From the NCBI GenBank assembly GCA_046734915.1, contig JBKPSC010000053.1:1-9623 (forward strand): a DNA stretch of 9,623 nt, given 5' to 3'. This document shows, piece after piece, positions 5,952 through 9,623 of the stretch (position 1 is its first letter; each line of letters starts with the position of its first letter). Under the pieces are notes generated by a model. The model was not told where the DNA came from. It was given only the letters and a program-made list of their open reading frames with translations, and did not search any database. Position numbers and translations under genes: made by a program. This DNA comes from VFZL01 sp046734915. Lineage in GTDB: Bacteria > Acidobacteriota > Vicinamibacteria > Vicinamibacterales > CAVVIG01.

Positions 5952-6467
5952 ATGGCCAAAGCATCGAAGAAGAAGGCAGCAGCGCGGTCGCGACGCTCAG
6001 GCACATCATCCGGAGTGCGCGCAAGCGCCAGACGCAAACCGGCCGCGACGGGCAAGTCCCGGCGCAGCCCTGCCGGCCCGGCGATTCGTTCGGCGCTCTT
6101 CGCGCCGGTCAGAGGCGCCGAGCGCCGGGACATCGGACACGTCAAGCTGGATGTCGGCCACGCCGGTGCGGCGCGCGTCAAGCGCATGATTTATCCAGTC
6201 GGATTCCGGTGGTCGGTGGACATGAAGCCAGCCGTCGGCACCAATCTCTGCATGCACGCCCACGTCGGCTTCCTCGCGCACGGTGAGATTCACGTCGAGT
6301 ATCCCGACGGCTGCGTCATCGAGCACAAGGCGCCGCAGATTGTCGCCATTGAGCCGGGGCACGACGGCTGGGTCGTCGGCCGCGAGCCGGTCGTGCTCAT
6401 CGAGTTCGATTTCGAAGGCGAGACGGTCGGCCGGCTGGGCATGCCCGAACGGCACGAGCACAAGTGA
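5952..6467 (+). CDS. cupin-domain protein with a lysine/arginine-rich N-terminal tail
   Basis: 171 aa in two parts. Residues 1-45 are Lys/Arg/Ala/Ser-rich (14 basic and no acidic residues in the first 40), like histone H1-type or other nucleic-acid-binding tails. It has no hydrophobic core and is not an export signal. Residues about 60-171 are a single beta-barrel cupin: G96-x5-H102-x-H104 gives the first two metal ligands, the usual glutamate of motif 1 is not at its normal place, and PGHDGWVVG (135-143) gives H137 as the third ligand. This motif is typical of small stand-alone cupins thought to bind a ligand or metal; no reaction can be assigned. The ATG at 5952 has GAGGA close upstream (5944-5948); later starts would cut into or remove the tail. 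It is divergent from the globin gene and ends 6 bp before the convergent ABC permease stop. Confidence 0.8.
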   Translation: MAKASKKKAAARSRRSGTSSGVRASARRKPAATGKSRRSPAGPAIRSALFAPVRGAERRDIGHVKLDVGHAGAARVKRMIYPVGFRWSVDMKPAVGTNLCMHAHVGFLAHGEIHVEYPDGCVIEHKAPQIVAIEPGHDGWVVGREPVVLIEFDFEGETVGRLGMPERHEHK

Positions 6468-6473
6468 CAGCCC

Positions 6474-7574
6474 TCAGTCCGCACGCTTGGACGAACGGGC
6501 GAGGGCGAGGGTGAGAATGCCGACGCCCCATCCCGTCAGGGCCAGCGCTTCCGGCCAGAACGTCTCGAGCCCGACGCCCTTGAGAAAGATCGATCGCAGG
6601 ATGACGAGGAAGTAGCGGAGGGGAATGAGGTAGGTCACCGGCTGAATGGCCGCAGGCATGTTCTCGATCGGGAAGATGAAACCCGATAGATAGACCATCG
6701 GCATGAAGAAGAGGAACGTGGTCGTCATCATCGCCTGCTGTTGCGTTGAGGAGATCGTCGAGACGAACAAGCCGAGCCCGAGCGTGCTGATCAGGTAGAC
6801 CCCAGTCAATGCGAAGAGCAGCAGCACGCTGCCTCGCAACGGCACCTGGAACCAGAGCGTGGCGACCGTGAGAACGAGGGCGACGTCAATCAGCCCGACG
6901 AGGCCGTACGGCAGCAGCTTGCCGACGATCAGTTCGAGACCTCGAAGCGGTGTGACGTTGAGCTGCTCCAGCGTCCCGAGCTCACGCTCGCGGACGATGG
7001 CCATCGACGAGAGATTGGTCGTGATCACCAGAAGCAGCAGCGCGACGATGCCGGGGATCATGAAGTCACGGCTTTCCAGCCGGGGGTTGAACCAGACACG
7101 GACTCGCGGCTCGATGGCCGCCCCTGTCGGCTGACCCGTCTCGCGCGCGTATTCCATCAGCAGTCGATTCGCATAGCCAAGCGAGACCCCGGCCGAATTC
7201 GAGTCGCTGCCGTCCGCGACGAGTTGAAGCGTCTCCGGCCGCCCGGCGACGATGGCCTCGCCGAACCCCTGCGGGATGGCGAGCACCATCCATGCACGCC
7301 CATCTTCCAGATATCGTCCCGCCTCCGCCGCGTCAGAAACGACCGAAACGAGTGTGAACGTTCCAGATGCGTCGAAGCGCCGCATCAGCTCGCGGCTTTG
7401 CAGCGATCGGTCGGCGTCGGCGACGACCAGCGGGACATCCCGCACGTCGGTTGTCGCCGCGTAGCCGAGGGCAAAGAGCTGAACGATGGGTGCGACGATC
7501 ACGACGGCGAAGAGCCGCGGGTCGCGCCGCAGCTCGATCAGCTCCTTCCAGACGAGAAAGGCAATGCGACGCAT
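6474..7574 (-). CDS. ybhR: ABC-2 type export permease, YbhR-like
   Basis: 366 aa from the ATG at 7574. Topology is that of ABC-2 exporters: one membrane helix near 21-40, a long extracytoplasmic domain (about 41-170), then five helices near 174-195, 221-244, 248-272, 283-303 and 340-360. The coupling segment RERELGTLEQLNVTPL (195-210) and YLSGFIFPIENMP (295-307) are family hallmarks. It pairs with the upstream permease as a heterodimer driven by the ATPase encoded before them. An in-frame ATG further upstream (7670) would add 32 residues lacking membrane or family character and lie inside the previous gene; the chosen start follows that gene's TGA by one base (TGACATG), with GGAGG 13 nt upstream. 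Substrate is unknown; relatives export drugs or other toxic compounds. The gene symbol is by similarity of the three-gene arrangement. Confidence 0.87.
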   Translation of the reverse strand: MRRIAFLVWKELIELRRDPRLFAVVIVAPIVQLFALGYAATTDVRDVPLVVADADRSLQSRELMRRFDASGTFTLVSVVSDAAEAGRYLEDGRAWMVLAIPQGFGEAIVAGRPETLQLVADGSDSNSAGVSLGYANRLLMEYARETGQPTGAAIEPRVRVWFNPRLESRDFMIPGIVALLLLVITTNLSSMAIVRERELGTLEQLNVTPLRGLELIVGKLLPYGLVGLIDVALVLTVATLWFQVPLRGSVLLLFALTGVYLISTLGLGLFVSTISSTQQQAMMTTTFLFFMPMVYLSGFIFPIENMPAAIQPVTYLIPLRYFLVILRSIFLKGVGLETFWPEALALTGWGVGILTLALARSSKRAD

Positions 7575-7575
7575 G

Positions 7576-8697
7576 TCAGTTCCACTGCCTCCGCAGCCGG
7601 ACCGACGCCAGCGTGAGGATGAGCAAGGCGTACGCGACGAGGGCGCCGAGGTCCACCCACACGACGCCAAGACCGACGCCCTTGAGCATGATCCCTCGCA
7701 GGGCGATCAGAAAGTATCTGGCCGGCACGATGTAGGTGATGAACTGCAGGAACGTCGGCATGCTGGCAATCGGAAAAATGAACCCTGACAGCATCAACGT
7801 CGGCAGGAACGACGCCAGCACTGCGACCTGAAAGGCCACTTGCTGCGATTCGGCGATGCTCGAGACGAGCAGTCCCAGTCCGAGTGCGCCGACCAAGTAC
7901 AACGACAGCGCCAGCAGCAAGAGAGGCCATGAGCCGCGCATCGGCAGGCCAAAGAGGAGCATCGCCAGCAGGATGATGGCGAGCTCGGCGACCAGGGAGA
8001 TGAGCAGGTACGGCAGCGTCTTGCCGACGATGAACGAAAAGGCGTCGAGCGGTGCCATTCGGATCTGCTCGATCGTGCCGCGCTCTTTCTCGCGCACGAT
8101 TGACAGCGCCGTGGAGATCACGGCGGTGATCATCGCGATGTAGGCGATGAGACCCGGCACCAGGAACAAGGCGCTGCGAAGCTGCGGGTTGTACCAGATG
8201 CGCGACTCGACCAGAAACGGCGGCGCGGACGCCTGCCGGCCCTGTTCCGCCGCCCACCGGGCGGACTCGGCCTGCACGATCGAGGTGGCATAGCCCATCA
8301 CGGTGGTCGCCGTGTTGGCGTTGTCGCCGTTCAGCAGTATCTGGACGGGGACCTCGTCGCCACGGTGCAAGTCGTTCGCGAATCCGGCCGGTATGACCAG
8401 CACCGCGCGCACGACGTTTCGGTCCATCAGGCGTGTGAGCTCGGCCTCGCTGTCGATGATCGCCGCCTGGTCGAAGTATCCCGATGCCGCGAATGCCGAC
8501 ACCAGCGCCCGGCTTCGCTCGGTCCGATCGCGATCGTCGACCGCAATCGCCACATGGCGGATGTCCCAGTTGAGCGCGTAGCCGAACAGCAGCAGAAAGA
8601 AGGCCGGCACCAGTAGCAGAATGCCCAGCGTCAGGCGGTCGCGGGCGATCTGGCGGAACTCTTTGCGCCCGACAGCGATGGCCCTGAACCCGATCAT
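7576..8697 (-). CDS. ybhS: ABC-2 type export permease, YbhS-like
   Basis: 373 aa. It has the same architecture as the next gene: a membrane helix near 21-42, a periplasmic domain to about 170, then helices near 176-200, 227-250, 258-281, 287-312 and 346-366. The motif VREKERGTIEQIRMAPLDAF (201-220) precedes the third helix, and MLSGFIFPIASMP (302-314) marks the fifth. The two permeases are clearly related (FIVGKTLPY here, LIVGKLLPYG in its partner; GYALNWDIRHV versus GYAATTDVRDV), so they are ancient duplicates forming a heterodimeric channel. The ATG overlaps the stop of the ATPase gene by 4 nt (ATGA), and no separate Shine-Dalgarno is obvious, indicating translational coupling. By analogy with YbhFSR of E. 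coli it exports small toxic molecules or cations; the real substrate cannot be read from sequence. Confidence 0.88.
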   Translation of the reverse strand: MIGFRAIAVGRKEFRQIARDRLTLGILLLVPAFFLLLFGYALNWDIRHVAIAVDDRDRTERSRALVSAFAASGYFDQAAIIDSEAELTRLMDRNVVRAVLVIPAGFANDLHRGDEVPVQILLNGDNANTATTVMGYATSIVQAESARWAAEQGRQASAPPFLVESRIWYNPQLRSALFLVPGLIAYIAMITAVISTALSIVREKERGTIEQIRMAPLDAFSFIVGKTLPYLLISLVAELAIILLAMLLFGLPMRGSWPLLLLALSLYLVGALGLGLLVSSIAESQQVAFQVAVLASFLPTLMLSGFIFPIASMPTFLQFITYIVPARYFLIALRGIMLKGVGLGVVWVDLGALVAYALLILTLASVRLRRQWN

Positions 8698-9623
8698 GAC
8701 GGTCGGCTCGCGACTTCGAGAAACACGTCTTCCAGCGACGGCTGGACGGCTGTTGCGCCCAGGACGGCAACACCGGCGGTGGTCAGCCGCTGGCTCAGTC
8801 GTCCTGCCAGCGAAGCGAAATCACTCTCGTCGGCGGTGCCTGGCTTGACGACGGCGTGCACGGCCGTTCCGAAGACGCTCGTCTTCTCGACCTCGGGTAT
8901 GGCGTCGAGCAGCCGCATGGCCTCGACCGGATTGGCGGCGCGGATTTCGACAATCGCCCGACCCTCGAAGATGCGCTTGAGCTCGCGGGTGGATCCGAGC
9001 GCCGCCAGCCGACCGGCGTTGATGATCGCAATCCGATGGCAGTGCTCCGCTTCATCCAGGTAATGCGTCGTCACGAGCACCGTCGTGCCGGATGCCGAAA
9101 GGCGATCGATGAGCAGCCAGAACTCGCGGCGCGAGAGCGGATCGACGCCGCCGGTGGGCTCATCGAGAAACACGATTGGCGGCTCGTGGAGGATCGCGCA
9201 GCCGAGCGCCAGGCGCTGGCGCCAGCCTCCGGCCAACTCGATGGCCCTCAGGTTCTCTCTGCCGCGCAGGCCAGCCATGTCCAGGACGAACGCCCGCCGG
9301 GCCTCGAGCCGCGTGGAATCGAGGCCGTACAGGCCGCCGAAGAACCTGATGTTCTGATCGACCGTCAGCTGTTCGTAGAGTGAGAAGCGCTGCGACATGT
9401 AGCCGATGCGGCGCTTGACGCCCTCGGGATCACGGCCGACATCGATCCCGCCGACAACGGCGGTTCCGCCCGTCGGCTTCAGCAACCCGCACAGCATCCG
9501 GATCGTCGTCGATTTGCCGGCGCCGTTACTGCCGAGAAATCCAAAGATCTCGCCGGCCTTTACGTCGAACGTCAGCCGATCGACTGCCTGAAACGATCCG
9601 AACCGCCGTGAAAGATCGGCGAC
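8694..9623 (-). CDS. ybhF: ABC transporter ATP-binding protein, YbhF-like (5' end beyond the window)
   Basis: 309 residues are visible and the frame is open to the right edge, so the start is outside. Using visible numbering: opening VADLSRRFGSFQAVDRLTF, Walker A GSNGAGKST (31-39), Q-loop Q77, signature LAGGWRQ (130-136), Walker B IVFLDEPTGGVDP (150-162), H-loop H187 in TTHYLDEAEHC. The final 80 residues, ending PSLEDVFLEVASRP, are the usual C-terminal extension of export ATPases. It powers the two permeases. The signature has alanine where the classical LSGGQ serine sits. E. coli YbhF carries two ATPase domains and this portion resembles the second, so a further domain may lie beyond the edge; a single-domain protein is equally possible. 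An in-frame ATG at 9497 is not the start, since Walker A lies upstream of it. Confidence 0.9.
   Translation of the reverse strand, partial: VADLSRRFGSFQAVDRLTFDVKAGEIFGFLGSNGAGKSTTIRMLCGLLKPTGGTAVVGGIDVGRDPEGVKRRIGYMSQRFSLYEQLTVDQNIRFFGGLYGLDSTRLEARRAFVLDMAGLRGRENLRAIELAGGWRQRLALGCAILHEPPIVFLDEPTGGVDPLSRREFWLLIDRLSASGTTVLVTTHYLDEAEHCHRIAIINAGRLAALGSTRELKRIFEGRAIVEIRAANPVEAMRLLDAIPEVEKTSVFGTAVHAVVKPGTADESDFASLAGRLSQRLTTAGVAVLGATAVQPSLEDVFLEVASRPS

Noticed and set aside
7538..8773. 411-codon minus-strand frame overlapping the YbhS-like permease
   Set aside because: The alternate frame reads as Arg/Ala-rich noise without membrane helices; the frame 7576-8697 carries the permease.
1..9623. Near-identical window ends (GTCGGCGAC at the left, ATCGGCGAC at the right) as a terminal direct repeat
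   Set aside because: Eight or nine shared GC-rich bases are expected by chance, and the right copy is inside the ATPase coding sequence.

Overview
This window is GC-rich, tightly packed bacterial DNA (roughly 60-65% G+C by eye). Gaps between genes are short and several genes overlap by 4 nt. No rRNA, tRNA, CRISPR array, transposase, integrase or phage gene is visible. The protein set and the pyrimidine-rich intergenic repeat resemble soil Acidobacteriota (Vicinamibacteria-like), but this assignment is an impression from protein style and not proof.

Layout. (1) Positions 1-238 are non-coding apart from the probable first codons of a leftward gene at the extreme left. This stretch carries a degenerate 8-bp repeat array with a fold-back hairpin (79-192), then two matching dyads TTACG-N8-CGTAA (201-218 and 222-239) that run up to the start codon of the next gene. 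(2) 239-1384 (+) is a stand-alone ATPase of the archaeal-ATPase/STAND-like type with a C-terminal winged-helix-like tail. (3) 5886 down to 1424 (-) is a compact six-gene run in transcription order: group II truncated haemoglobin, short TrmO-like tRNA methyltransferase, DinB-fold protein, PLP-dependent group II decarboxylase, PAT-like GNAT acetyltransferase, and a dihydroflavonol-reductase-like extended SDR. Spacings are 18, 28, -17, 10 and -4 nt. (4) 5952-6467 (+) is a cupin with a lysine/arginine-rich N-terminal tail, divergent from the globin. (5) 9623 down to 6474 (-) is an ABC-2 export operon resembling YbhF-YbhS-YbhR: an ATP-binding subunit whose start lies beyond the right edge, followed by two homologous permeases.

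How the genes may work together. The ABC genes form one transporter. The last three genes of the six-gene run could form a small amine pathway (decarboxylate, N-acetylate, reduce), but substrates cannot be read from sequence and the run may simply be a housekeeping/stress operon. The most distinctive non-coding signal is the twin dyad in front of the ATPase, which looks like a duplicated operator or a set of competing RNA hairpins around the ribosome-binding site.
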